From NCBI GenBank assembly GCA_964461435.1, contig CAYWUI010000047.1, positions 1 through 21,520 of the forward strand: a stretch of DNA of 21,520 nt. The letters run 5' to 3'. Positions 8,435-16,448 of this stretch are shown piece after piece. The position numbers and the translations under genes are program-made. This DNA is from G020354785 sp964461435. Its GTDB lineage: Bacteria; Bacteroidota; Bacteroidia; Bacteroidales; UBA10428. Every line of letters starts with the position of its first letter. Positions within the stretch are counted from its first letter, which is position 1. The notes beneath the pieces were generated by a model. It made no database searches, had not been told where the DNA came from, and saw only the letters and a list, made by a program, of their open reading frames with translations.

Positions 8435-8446
8435 TTACATTTGTAA
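8435..8446. promoter_or_regulatory. Operator candidate O3 (TTACATTTGTAA)
   Basis: This copy has complete arms TTACA/TGTAA around two central bases. The 10-mer ACAAATGTAA reads on the minus strand. It is the most symmetrical copy in the gap and is identical to the core of the site at 7972-7985. Confidence 0.4.
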
Positions 8447-8658
8447 TCCAAACTAATTTATTTTATATTATTTAATTAATTTTACAACCATTTTACTTTG
8501 TTTTTGTCATTTAGCATGTGATTTTTATTTTTCCTCTTAAATTCAGTATTTATAGCATACTAAAGACCGGTTTGATTAAACATGTATTATTGCTTTAATG
8601 ACGTAATCTAATGATTGACGTAACATATAGAGCTATATTTGGTGTAATACTTTATATA

Positions 8659-8668
8659 ACATATGTAA
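8659..8668 (+). promoter_or_regulatory. Operator candidate O4 (ACATATGTAA)
   Basis: This copy is the centre of a 20-base inverted repeat (8653-8672) with one mismatched pair. It lies about 250 bases from O2, far from any recognised promoter except the unassigned TATATTTG at 8634-8641. Confidence 0.35.
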
Positions 8669-8831
8669 TATACTGGCTCAAAGGAATATAATAACTAATT
8701 TTGTCCTTATTTTTGCTTCATTTTGCTAAAAAATCAGAATGAATTTAAGTAAAACTTTATGTGGAATTTGTAAATATCTGATATTTCGTTTATTAACGTA
8801 ATTTTACAGTTTTAATTAAATTTATAAAATG

Positions 8832-8857
8832 ACATATGTAAAAGTTGACACATGTAA
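8832..8857 (+). promoter_or_regulatory. Paired operator candidates O5 and O6
   Basis: ACATATGTAA (8832-8841) and ACACATGTAA (8848-8857) occur in the same orientation with starts 16 bases apart, flanking GTTGAC. A -7-like TATTTTTG follows at 8862-8869. No gene starts nearby; the symporter begins about 420 bases further on. Confidence 0.35.
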
Positions 8858-9265
8858 TATATATTTTTGTTTTTATTGCAATTGATATGAGAATTTTATT
8901 GTTTAAATATGTGAAATATTAATTAATAACAGTATCATTTTTATATTATATTGTAAAAAAACAGTTTCTGCCCGGAAAACCACACATAAAATTGTATCTA
9001 TAACAAAAGAGCCCTGAAGTAAAATTATTTCCTGGACCCTGTAGTATTTCAACTTTTTATTAAAATATTTCATCTTTTAACCTCTCCAGAATTGAATATA
9101 TTATTGATCCTGTAATCATGGCATGCATTTATCTTATTCTCCCCTTTTCCGGGGCTTCATTATATTATCGATAGTCGAAGTTCCTGTATTATTAACGGAC
9201 CTGCTATTTATGGCGTATTGACAAATTAAATTAGTTCATGATGCGGATTATTTTTTGTCATATAT

Positions 9266-9273
9266 TATATTTG
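9266..9273 (+). promoter_or_regulatory. Candidate -7 element of the symporter gene
   Basis: TATATTTG fits the -7 consensus. The expected transcript start falls at about 9280, directly at the first ATG (9281). Either the mRNA is leaderless or translation starts at the in-frame ATG at 9296. No TTG lies at the usual -33 distance. Confidence 0.35.
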
Positions 9274-9280
9274 ATTATAA

Positions 9281-10708
9281 ATGAATATAAATTTTATGAA
9301 AAAGTTCGCTCTTCACTGGCAAATTCTTATAGCATTGATATTAGCTGTCATTTATGGCATAATATTCTCAACCAGGTACCAGGTAACAGCGGGTTCAATT
9401 TATAAGCTGGAACATGAAACTGGTAATCCTGATATTATAGCAGGACTAAAAAATATCGAAAATAACATATACAATACAAAACGTGACTTATTTGAAGCCC
9501 TGGAAGCAAATATTAGTAAATCACAATTACAGGAATACCGCACTGCCATTATCAAATCTGCATATAAAAATGATGCCGTGAACTATATAAGCTGGCTGGG
9601 TGACTTGTTCCTGAGAGCACTCAAGATGTTAATTATTCCCTTAATACTCAGCTCAATAGTTTCCAGTATTACAAATATCGGCGGAAGCTCGGGCCTGGGC
9701 CGGATCGGAATAAAAACCGTAACATATTATTTATCAACCAGTATCATTGCAATCATTACAGGTTTATTGCTGGTAAACCTTTTTAAGCCGGGTATTGGAG
9801 CCGATATTACCATGGCCCGCGATGTGGAGGGTCTGGCTGAAGGTGCACCCGCGCTGAAGGATACAATAATCCAGATTGTGCCCGATAATATATTTCAATC
9901 ACTGGCCCGCGGTGAAATACTGCCAATAATATTTTTTGCCATCCTCTTTGGCTACTTTATTACCATGATACCGGGCAAACCCAGGCAGATGCTGACTGAT
10001 TTGTTCAGTGCGTTCTATGAAGCAATGATGAAGATCACTTTATTTGTTATAAGATTTACACCCCTTGGAATTTTCGGGATTGTCGCAAAAGAAATTGCCG
10101 ACCAGGATAACCTGGTAAATCTTATGTCAAGGATGGGATTTTACATGATCACAGTAATTGTGGGATTAGCCATCCATGCATTTATAATATTGCCTCTTTT
10201 ATTGAAAGTTGTTGGCAGAATAAATCCTTTGAAACACTTTAAAAACATGTCTGCCGCACTTTTAACGGCCTTTTCCACATCATCGTCCGGCGCTACTCTC
10301 CCCCTGACAATGAATGCTGTTGAAAACAACTCGGGAGTATCAAAAAAGATAAGCAGTTTTACCCTCCCCCTGGGTGCTACAATAAATATGGATGGTACTG
10401 CCCTTTATGAATGTGTTGCCGTTATTTTTATTGCCCAGGCATATGGCCATGCACTGACCCTGACAGATCAAATAATAATAGTCATAACTGCCCTCCTGGC
10501 GTCAATAGGCGCTGCCGCTATTCCTATGGCCGGACTGGTAATGATAACAATATGCCTGACAGCCGTGAACCTCCCCCTCCAGGGGGTCGGATTGATACTT
10601 GCGGTCGACAGGTTACTGGATATGTTCCGTACCTCGGTAAACGTGTGGAGCGACAGTTGCGGTGCCGGAATTATAGCCAGGTCCGAAGGGGAAAAACTTA
10701 AAGTATAA
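9281..10708 (+). CDS. Dicarboxylate/amino acid:cation symporter, glutamate/aspartate type
   Basis: This is a 475-residue inner-membrane transporter of the DAACS family (GltP/Glt-Ph). It couples uptake of an acidic amino acid or dicarboxylate to Na+ or H+. Family features are the Ser-rich hairpin-1 tip STSSSGATLP (332-341), NMDGT in TM7 (369-373), hairpin-2 AAAIPMAG (411-418) and TM8 with D443, D447, R450, T451, N454 and D458. R450 aligns with Glt-Ph Arg397, which binds the side-chain carboxylate, so glutamate or aspartate is the favoured substrate. An extra charged segment of about 65 residues (about 33-98) lies between TM1 and TM2. The sequence MNINFMKKFALHW allows a start at Met6 (9296). 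The gene ends 7 bases from the convergent C_GCAxxG_C_C gene. Confidence 0.92.
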   Translation: MNINFMKKFALHWQILIALILAVIYGIIFSTRYQVTAGSIYKLEHETGNPDIIAGLKNIENNIYNTKRDLFEALEANISKSQLQEYRTAIIKSAYKNDAVNYISWLGDLFLRALKMLIIPLILSSIVSSITNIGGSSGLGRIGIKTVTYYLSTSIIAIITGLLLVNLFKPGIGADITMARDVEGLAEGAPALKDTIIQIVPDNIFQSLARGEILPIIFFAILFGYFITMIPGKPRQMLTDLFSAFYEAMMKITLFVIRFTPLGIFGIVAKEIADQDNLVNLMSRMGFYMITVIVGLAIHAFIILPLLLKVVGRINPLKHFKNMSAALLTAFSTSSSGATLPLTMNAVENNSGVSKKISSFTLPLGATINMDGTALYECVAVIFIAQAYGHALTLTDQIIIVITALLASIGAAAIPMAGLVMITICLTAVNLPLQGVGLILAVDRLLDMFRTSVNVWSDSCGAGIIARSEGEKLKV

Positions 10709-10715
10709 GAACAGA

Positions 10716-11159
10716 TCACATTTTTAATAACTGCTCAACTATAGCTGCCGAATCCCTCACCGCTTTAGGGCATACTGTTGAGAATTTATTTTCCTTATGC
10801 GCCTTTTTCAGTCCTTCCTGCGTACTTACATCGGTATCAAGCAACTCATTGCATTTTATAGAACCGTTTTTCTCCTTGAATATTCTGACGAATTCATTTA
10901 TCAGCTTATAGGTCTTATCCCTGGCGGCTGTGTCTTCGACCTCACTTCTGCCATATTTTAGTCCGATTACCATAAAGGCGCCTGTGACCGCTCCGCAAAT
11001 ATCACCCATATATGCTATACCCGCACCAAAGCCGGAGGCAATTTTAAGAGCCTGCTCCTCCTGTATGCCCATACCGGTACCATAAGTTGAAAATAGTGCC
11101 TGGCAGCAGTTGAATCCACTCTTAAAACATGCTTCGGCATCATTAACTTTACTTTTCAT
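10716..11159 (-). CDS. C_GCAxxG_C_C family protein
   Basis: This 147-residue soluble protein has the spaced cysteines that name the family: C18 and C19, the CGAVTG motif at 55-60 (C-G-A-x-x-G), C103 and C130. The family (Pfam Putative_redox/C_GCAxxG_C_C) is common in anaerobes and is thought to act in redox or metal chemistry, but no general biochemical function is established. Residues 36-65 form a glycine-rich hydrophobic helix pair. It begins 32 bases after the FAD/iron-sulfur dehydrogenase on the same strand, so the two are probably co-transcribed and may share a redox role. The neighbouring symporter converges on it. Confidence 0.88.
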   Translation of the reverse strand: MKSKVNDAEACFKSGFNCCQALFSTYGTGMGIQEEQALKIASGFGAGIAYMGDICGAVTGAFMVIGLKYGRSEVEDTAARDKTYKLINEFVRIFKEKNGSIKCNELLDTDVSTQEGLKKAHKENKFSTVCPKAVRDSAAIVEQLLKM

Positions 11160-11191
11160 AAATATATTTATTACTAATAATAATTAAACAA

Positions 11192-14140
11192 TCATTTCTT
11201 TAATGCTTCATATAATACTTCCACGGGATGCAGCGCTTTTACTCCTGTTCCGTCAAATATCTGTTGCCTGCAACTGGTTCCGGGGGCTGAAATAATAACA
11301 TTACCCGCTGATTTTCTAATTTCAGGGAAAAGAACCATCTCTCCTATTTTCATAGACAGGTCATAGTGTTCCTTTTCATACCCGAAGGACCCTGCCATAC
11401 CGCAGCAACCTGATTTTATCTCCTCCACAGAATAATTCTCAGGAATAGACAACATTACCTTTGATGCTTCCGTTGAAGCTATGGATTTCTGATGGCAATG
11501 CCCGTGCAGCTTTATCCTTGCCGGTGATCCGGAAAACAATTCACTGGTAATGTTTCCGGACTTGTACTCCCTGGAAATAAATTCATCTATGGTAAATACA
11601 TTTTGTGCCAGTATTCCCGAAGCGTGCCTGAGCTCCTTATCAACAAGCCCGGGATACTCATCCCTGAACGATAATATTGATGAAGGTTCAATACCCACTA
11701 AGGGATTCCTCTCATTTATAATATCTTTAAATATCCTGACATTCTTATTTGCCAGGGACTTTGCCTTTTTCAAAAAACCCTTGGTAATATATGTCCGCCC
11801 GCTTTGTTCATGCCTGACTGTGCTAATCCTGTAACCAAGTCCGCTCAGGAGCTTTATAGTAATAATGCCTGTCTCAACATCGTTGTAATCAGTGAACTCA
11901 TCGATAAACAAAACAACATCGCTGACTGCTTTTCTTAGTTTGCGATTAATGTCAGCCAGGTTATTTTCTGACCAGCTTCGCAAGGTAGTCTTATAAATTT
12001 TAGGGATGTTTCTTTCTGCTGCAAAACCCAGTATTTTTTTGATTACCAATGATAATAGCCTGTTTGAGATAATGCCGTTATATATGCCGGGCAACATAGC
12101 ACCCAGCTTGTTTATTGCTGAAATATTTGCTATTAGCCGGGTGCGCAAAGGTATGCCATTGGACATGTACCAATGCTGCAGAAACTCAGCTTTAAGCTTT
12201 GCCATATCTACATTTGAAGGGCATTCTGATTTGCATCCTTTACAGGACAGGCATAAGTCTAGAATATCATGAATTTCCTTATGATCAAAGGGATTTTTCT
12301 CTGACGAACGGGTCAGGAACTCACGCAATATGTTAGCCCTCGCCCTCGTTGTTGCATTTTCATTCCTTGTTGCCATAAAGCTGGGACACATCACTCCTCC
12401 TGCCTGTTCCGACTTTCTGCAATCTGCCGACCCGTTGCATTTCTCAACCATCCTTAATATGCCGCCGGAATCGGAAAAGTCAAAATACGTATCTATTTCC
12501 CGCGTTACCTGTCCGGGTTCATACCTCAGGCATGTGTTCATTACCGGTGTGTCAGTGATCTTACCTGCATTAAAAACATTGCAGGGATCCCATGTTTTCT
12601 TAATTTGACGGAGTAACTGGTAATTATTCTCGCCTATAATTACAGGTATAAACTCACCCCTTACACGTCCGTCACCATGCTCACCGCTCAGCGAGCCGTT
12701 ATATCTTTTAACCAGGCGTGCCACTTCGCCGGATAAAGTCCTTAACAACTCAACGTCACCGCTGTCTTTCAGGTTCAGAACCGGCCTCAGATGTAACTCT
12801 CCCGTTGAAATATGGGCATGAAACACACAATCCAGATTATACCTGGCCAGGATTTTTTTAAAATCATTAATATAATCGGGCAGCACATCGGGATTTACTG
12901 CTGCATCTTCCATAACAGAAACAGGCTTTGCGTCTCCCGGCAGGTTAGATAATGAACCCAGTCCCGCCTTTCTCAAATCCCATACTTTATTAATGTCATC
13001 ACCTGTAACCAGCGGGAAATGATACCCGCAGCCCGAGGCCCTGAATTCGGACTCAAGCTCCCTGCATGCCTTTTCGATATCGTCATATGTGTCTCCCGTT
13101 ATTTCAATAATCAGTATTGCACCGGGATCTCCTTTCACAAAAAACCTGTTTTTGCTCTGCTCAATATTTGCTTTTGTGCACTCAAGAATAGTTCTGTCCA
13201 TCAGCTCAATCGCTGCAGGATTATGCCTGAGAGCTATACCGTTTGCATTTAAAGCTTCTTCGAGTTCTTTAAAATGAACGCACAGCAAGCCTTTCTTAAG
13301 AAAAGACAGGGGAAGGAGATTAAGCTTGATCTCAGTGATAAATGCCAGCGTACCTTCTGACCCTGCCAAAAGCTTACACAAATTGAAAGGCTGGCCGTTC
13401 GGGGAAAAAGGCGCCGAATCAAGTAACAGGTCAATTGCATATCCTGAATTTCTTCTTTTTATATTGGGATCGGGAAATTCTCTCTTTATTTCCAGCCGGT
13501 TATTGCTGTCTGATAATATATCATAAATGTTTTTATATATCTTATTCTCAAGAGTATCACCCCTGGTTTTTAAAATTAACTCTTCCTTTGTCAGTGGCAT
13601 GAACTCAGCTTCAGAGCCATCACTTAAAATAGCTTTCAGTCCGATCAAATGATCCCTGGTGCTGCCATAAATGAGTGAATGCATTCCGCATGCATTATTA
13701 CCGACCATCCCTCCTATTGTACAACGGTTTGATGTAGAAGTCTCCGGGGCAAAGAACAATCCGTATTTCTCCAGGTAACTGTTTAATTCGTCCAGGACAA
13801 CCCCGGGCCGGACTCTCACCCACCGGTCCTTTTCATTAACTTCCAGGATGTCTGTAAAATACCTCGATATATCTACTATAATTCCATCGCCAACAACCTG
13901 GCCTGCCAGAGAAGTACCTGCCGCCCTCGGAATTATGGTTATTTTGTTCTTCCCGGCAAAAAAGACTGTCTGCCGTATATCTTCCATAGTCTTTGGCCTG
14001 ACAACTGCAAGCGGTATCTCCCTGTATATGGAAGCATCGGTTGCATATTGAATCCTGGTCGAATAATCCAAAAATATGTCGCCCGAGATTTTATTCTCCA
14101 GCACCTTAAAATTAATATCCTTATTATTTCCTTTAATCAT
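11192..14140 (-). CDS. FAD- and Fe-S-binding D-2-hydroxyacid dehydrogenase (GlcD-GlpC fusion type)
   Basis: This 982-residue protein joins an FAD-binding oxidoreductase to an iron-sulfur electron-transfer module, like E. coli YdiJ and bacterial D-lactate/D-2-hydroxyglutarate dehydrogenases. It likely oxidises a D-2-hydroxyacid and passes electrons to quinone or another carrier. The FAD_binding_4 domain (about 30-270) contains IPRAAGTSLAGQ and GGMVGNNACGMHS. The FAD-oxidase C-terminal domain (about 275-540) has FHAHISTGELHLRP and SGEHGDGR. Fe-S ligands follow: C568, C574 and C585, then C630-x2-C633-x2-C636-x3-C640-Pro. The tail has CCG-type cysteines: GHCHQKS near 882 and GCCGMAGSFG with C912 and C913. 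No signal peptide or membrane helix is visible. It is divergent from the pta-buk operon. The exact substrate cannot be told from sequence. Confidence 0.92.
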   Translation of the reverse strand: MIKGNNKDINFKVLENKISGDIFLDYSTRIQYATDASIYREIPLAVVRPKTMEDIRQTVFFAGKNKITIIPRAAGTSLAGQVVGDGIIVDISRYFTDILEVNEKDRWVRVRPGVVLDELNSYLEKYGLFFAPETSTSNRCTIGGMVGNNACGMHSLIYGSTRDHLIGLKAILSDGSEAEFMPLTKEELILKTRGDTLENKIYKNIYDILSDSNNRLEIKREFPDPNIKRRNSGYAIDLLLDSAPFSPNGQPFNLCKLLAGSEGTLAFITEIKLNLLPLSFLKKGLLCVHFKELEEALNANGIALRHNPAAIELMDRTILECTKANIEQSKNRFFVKGDPGAILIIEITGDTYDDIEKACRELESEFRASGCGYHFPLVTGDDINKVWDLRKAGLGSLSNLPGDAKPVSVMEDAAVNPDVLPDYINDFKKILARYNLDCVFHAHISTGELHLRPVLNLKDSGDVELLRTLSGEVARLVKRYNGSLSGEHGDGRVRGEFIPVIIGENNYQLLRQIKKTWDPCNVFNAGKITDTPVMNTCLRYEPGQVTREIDTYFDFSDSGGILRMVEKCNGSADCRKSEQAGGVMCPSFMATRNENATTRARANILREFLTRSSEKNPFDHKEIHDILDLCLSCKGCKSECPSNVDMAKLKAEFLQHWYMSNGIPLRTRLIANISAINKLGAMLPGIYNGIISNRLLSLVIKKILGFAAERNIPKIYKTTLRSWSENNLADINRKLRKAVSDVVLFIDEFTDYNDVETGIITIKLLSGLGYRISTVRHEQSGRTYITKGFLKKAKSLANKNVRIFKDIINERNPLVGIEPSSILSFRDEYPGLVDKELRHASGILAQNVFTIDEFISREYKSGNITSELFSGSPARIKLHGHCHQKSIASTEASKVMLSIPENYSVEEIKSGCCGMAGSFGYEKEHYDLSMKIGEMVLFPEIRKSAGNVIISAPGTSCRQQIFDGTGVKALHPVEVLYEALKK

Positions 14141-14448
14141 CGGATTGGCATCTTTATCTCATTCACAGGGATACGGAATTTTATATGTAACAACAATTAT
14201 CCTGCAAATCTAATCGTTATATAATTTTTTAAATCAGTTATTATAAACTATTTTTAAAATGGATGGCACTTTGCACATGGGTACTGTATATTTGTTATGG
14301 ATTCAAATACACAGGTTGCCCGTTCGTATACAGGTGTTAATATATTTGATTACTTGTTATATAAAATAAGAAAAAAATAAATCAGATTTAAACTAATTTA
14401 ATTAACTTTATAAGGAGAATAATTTTAATTTTAAATTGCTGGTACACA
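14141..14448. promoter_or_regulatory. Divergent promoter region between dehydrogenase and pta operon
   Basis: This 308-base gap has no gene. On the minus strand, TAGATTTG (14212-14205) is a -7 candidate for the FAD dehydrogenase, without a clear -33. On the plus strand two identical TATATTTG elements (14287-14294 and 14341-14348) are tandem -7 candidates for pta. The second has a TTG at 14316-14318, but the 22-base spacing is slightly long. ACAGGT occurs twice (14311-14316, 14330-14335) upstream of the second element. An AAGGAGA at 14412-14418 is 31 bases from the pta ATG, too far to be its ribosome site. Confidence 0.45.
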
Positions 14449-15450
14449 ATGGATTTGATAAAACAAGTTAAAGATAATGCTAAAAAGAACAAACAAAGAA
14501 TCATATTACCTGAGAGTTATGATAATCGTGTTTTAAAGGCAGCAGATATAATTATCGGTGAAAATATTGCAGACATTACATTAATCGGGAAAAAAGCTGA
14601 CATCCTCAGAGACAGCAATAATCTTAAACTTAAGAATATTGACAGGGCAAAAATAATTGATCCTGAAAAAAACAGCAGGAAAGATATTTATGCAAGCCTG
14701 ATGGTAGAAATACGAAAATCAAAAGGGCTTACAATGGATGAAGCTTACAGGCTTCTCAATAATCCTCTTTATTTATCAACAGTGATGATAAAGAACGGGG
14801 ATGCTGACGGTGAGGTGGCCGGGGCCGCAAATGCCACCCCTGATGTATTGAGACCGGCCCTGCAGCTTGTAAAAACAAAACCCGGTATAAATATCGTATC
14901 GGGAGCATTTTTAATGATCCTCAGGGACAGGAATTTTGGAAATGACGGATTACTGGTATTTGCCGATTGTGCTGTTAATCCCTGTCCCAATGCGAGGGAA
15001 CTTGCAGAAATTGCGGTTACTACAGCAAATACTACAAGGGCAATAGCCAAAACAGAGCCCCGGATTGCGATGTTAAGCTTCTCAACCAAAGGGAGCACCC
15101 AGCATGAGCTGGTTGACAAAGTAAGAAATGCTACCGCCCTGGCCAGGCAGATGGACAGCAGCCTGAAAATTGACGGGGAGCTGCAGGCCGATGCTGCATT
15201 AATTAAGGAAATAGGTAACCAGAAAGCACCTGGCAGCGAAATTGCAGGAACAGCAAATGTATTGATATTCCCCGATCTGCAGTCAGGTAACATTGCCTAT
15301 AAGCTTGTACAGAGACTCGCACATGCTGAAGCCATAGGACCGATAATACAGGGACTGTCATCCCCCATAAATGACTTGTCACGGGGATGCTCTGTTGATG
15401 ATATTGTAAACCTTGTAGCTATTACTGCAAACCAGGCTATGGCAGAATAG
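14449..15450 (+). CDS. pta: Phosphate acetyltransferase
   Basis: This enzyme interconverts acetyl-CoA + phosphate and acetyl-phosphate + CoA, the step before acetate kinase. The 333 residues match the short form with the PTA_PTB catalytic domain only and no DRTGG regulatory region. Visible family motifs are GDADGEVAGA, VLRPALQLVKTKPG, DCAVNP, MLSFSTKGS, KIDGELQADAA, IFPDLQSGNIAYK and the C-terminal SSPINDLSRGCSVDD. It is clearly closer to Pta than the second family member in this operon (17700-18599), so the annotation as acetyl-specific enzyme is favoured. It is the first gene of the run pta - 3-hydroxyacyl-CoA dehydrogenase - ackA - ptb - buk, all plus strand with gaps of 15-34 bases. Confidence 0.95.
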   Translation: MDLIKQVKDNAKKNKQRIILPESYDNRVLKAADIIIGENIADITLIGKKADILRDSNNLKLKNIDRAKIIDPEKNSRKDIYASLMVEIRKSKGLTMDEAYRLLNNPLYLSTVMIKNGDADGEVAGAANATPDVLRPALQLVKTKPGINIVSGAFLMILRDRNFGNDGLLVFADCAVNPCPNARELAEIAVTTANTTRAIAKTEPRIAMLSFSTKGSTQHELVDKVRNATALARQMDSSLKIDGELQADAALIKEIGNQKAPGSEIAGTANVLIFPDLQSGNIAYKLVQRLAHAEAIGPIIQGLSSPINDLSRGCSVDDIVNLVAITANQAMAE

Positions 15451-15482
15451 AATATAAAACTAAAAATTAATATAAAATAAAC

Positions 15483-16433
15483 ATGGCAAATTTTACGACT
15501 GAACCTATAGAAAAGTATGGACTGAGCCATAAAAACAGGCCAAAGACCTTATTCTCAAAGGTAGGTATTGTTGGCTGCGGCACCGTGGGTCAGAACATCG
15601 CGATAATGATTAGCGCAAAAGAACTTGAAGTTATATTTATCGAGCTGTCAGATGAAAAAATCATTGCTGCCTTCAAAAACATGGAAAATGAACTTGACAG
15701 TATGATAGACCACTGGGGTATGACTGCCGGGGAGAAACGCTCAATATTATCACGTATCCACGGCTATATGGGATATGATAATCTTAAGGGCTGCGACATG
15801 GTTATCGAGACAATACGTGCTAAAACACGCGACCAGAGAGTGACTTCAAGAAAAGAGGTCTTTAAAAACGTGGAAAAATATGTGTCCCCCGAAACAATAA
15901 TAGCCACTAATTCAACAACAATAGTCGTGACAGAACTGGCATCGGAGTTAGAGCATAAAGAAAGATGCGTAAGCCTTCATTTTCTGACTAATGCCCCTGA
16001 CTCAAAAATGATCGAGGTTGTACGCGGACTTTACACTTCTGACGAGGTATATGACAAGGTGCGCAAGTTTGTTAAGATGCTTGACCGGACAGTTATACCT
16101 GTTGAAGAATCACCCGGACTGATAAGTGTAAGGCTCCTGGTTATCCTTGTTAATGAGGCATGTGAAGTCCTGATGGAAGGAGTGGGCACAAAAGGAGATA
16201 TAGACAAAACCATGAAAATCGGACTGGGCATGTCATTAGGACCATTTGAGATGGCCGACAAGATAGGTCTTGATAAAGTCCTGAGGTGGATGGATAACCT
16301 GTACAGCGAATTCGGTGATATTAAATATAAAGCATCCCCGGTGATCAAAAAACTTGTCAGAGCCCACCAGACAGGAAGATTGGCAGGCAAAGGATTTTAT
16401 ACCTATGATCAAAGCGGGAAAAAACTACCATAA
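15483..16433 (+). CDS. 3-hydroxyacyl-CoA dehydrogenase-like protein, atypical active site
   Basis: This 316-residue protein has the fold of NAD-dependent 3-hydroxyacyl-CoA dehydrogenases: a Rossmann domain with VGIVGCGTVG (G31, G33, G36) after a 25-residue N-terminal extension, and a C-terminal helical domain from about residue 210 with MKIGLGMSLGPFEMAD and AGKGFYTYD. Ser144 (ATNSTT), His166 and Glu178 align with the catalytic Ser, His and Glu of the family. However, the segment normally HFFNPAP reads HFLTNAP, and the normally conserved Asn of GFIVNRL is replaced by Val216 in GLISVRL. It may reduce acetoacetyl-CoA-like substrates toward butyryl-CoA, or act on a different substrate. It sits between pta and ackA, 32 and 15 bases away. 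The fold is sure, the substrate is not. Confidence 0.82.
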   Translation: MANFTTEPIEKYGLSHKNRPKTLFSKVGIVGCGTVGQNIAIMISAKELEVIFIELSDEKIIAAFKNMENELDSMIDHWGMTAGEKRSILSRIHGYMGYDNLKGCDMVIETIRAKTRDQRVTSRKEVFKNVEKYVSPETIIATNSTTIVVTELASELEHKERCVSLHFLTNAPDSKMIEVVRGLYTSDEVYDKVRKFVKMLDRTVIPVEESPGLISVRLLVILVNEACEVLMEGVGTKGDIDKTMKIGLGMSLGPFEMADKIGLDKVLRWMDNLYSEFGDIKYKASPVIKKLVRAHQTGRLAGKGFYTYDQSGKKLP

Positions 16434-16448
16434 TAAATATAATAAACC

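Larger units (their letters stand above)
8355..9280. other. 926-base A/T-rich intergenic region
   Basis: This is the longest gene-free stretch in the window. Its left half holds the regulator promoter and the repeated ACANATGTAA motif. It also has a TGACGTAA pair (8599-8606, 8616-8623), an isolated TATATTTG at 8634-8641 and one very short hydrophobic frame at 8611-8691. From about 8870 to 9250 I see no gene, RNA structure or clear repeat. A CCCC/GGGG arm pair at 9141-9154 is too weak to call a terminator. The end holds the -7 candidate of the symporter. Confidence 0.6.

Noticed and set aside
9141..9154. CCCC...GGGG hairpin in the long intergenic region
   Set aside because: The stem is only 4 bp and no T-run follows on either strand.
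8355..9280. Possible prophage or integrated element beside the XRE regulator
   Set aside because: No integrase, attachment-site repeat, tRNA or phage gene is present, and such regulators are common in Bacteroidota chromosomes.
14412..14418. AAGGAGA resembling a strong Shine-Dalgarno site
   Set aside because: It is 31 bases from the pta ATG and no in-frame start codon lies at the right distance; other genes here lack such sites.
14769..15293. 174-codon open frame on the minus strand inside pta
   Set aside because: It overlaps the conserved Pta core and shows no family features.
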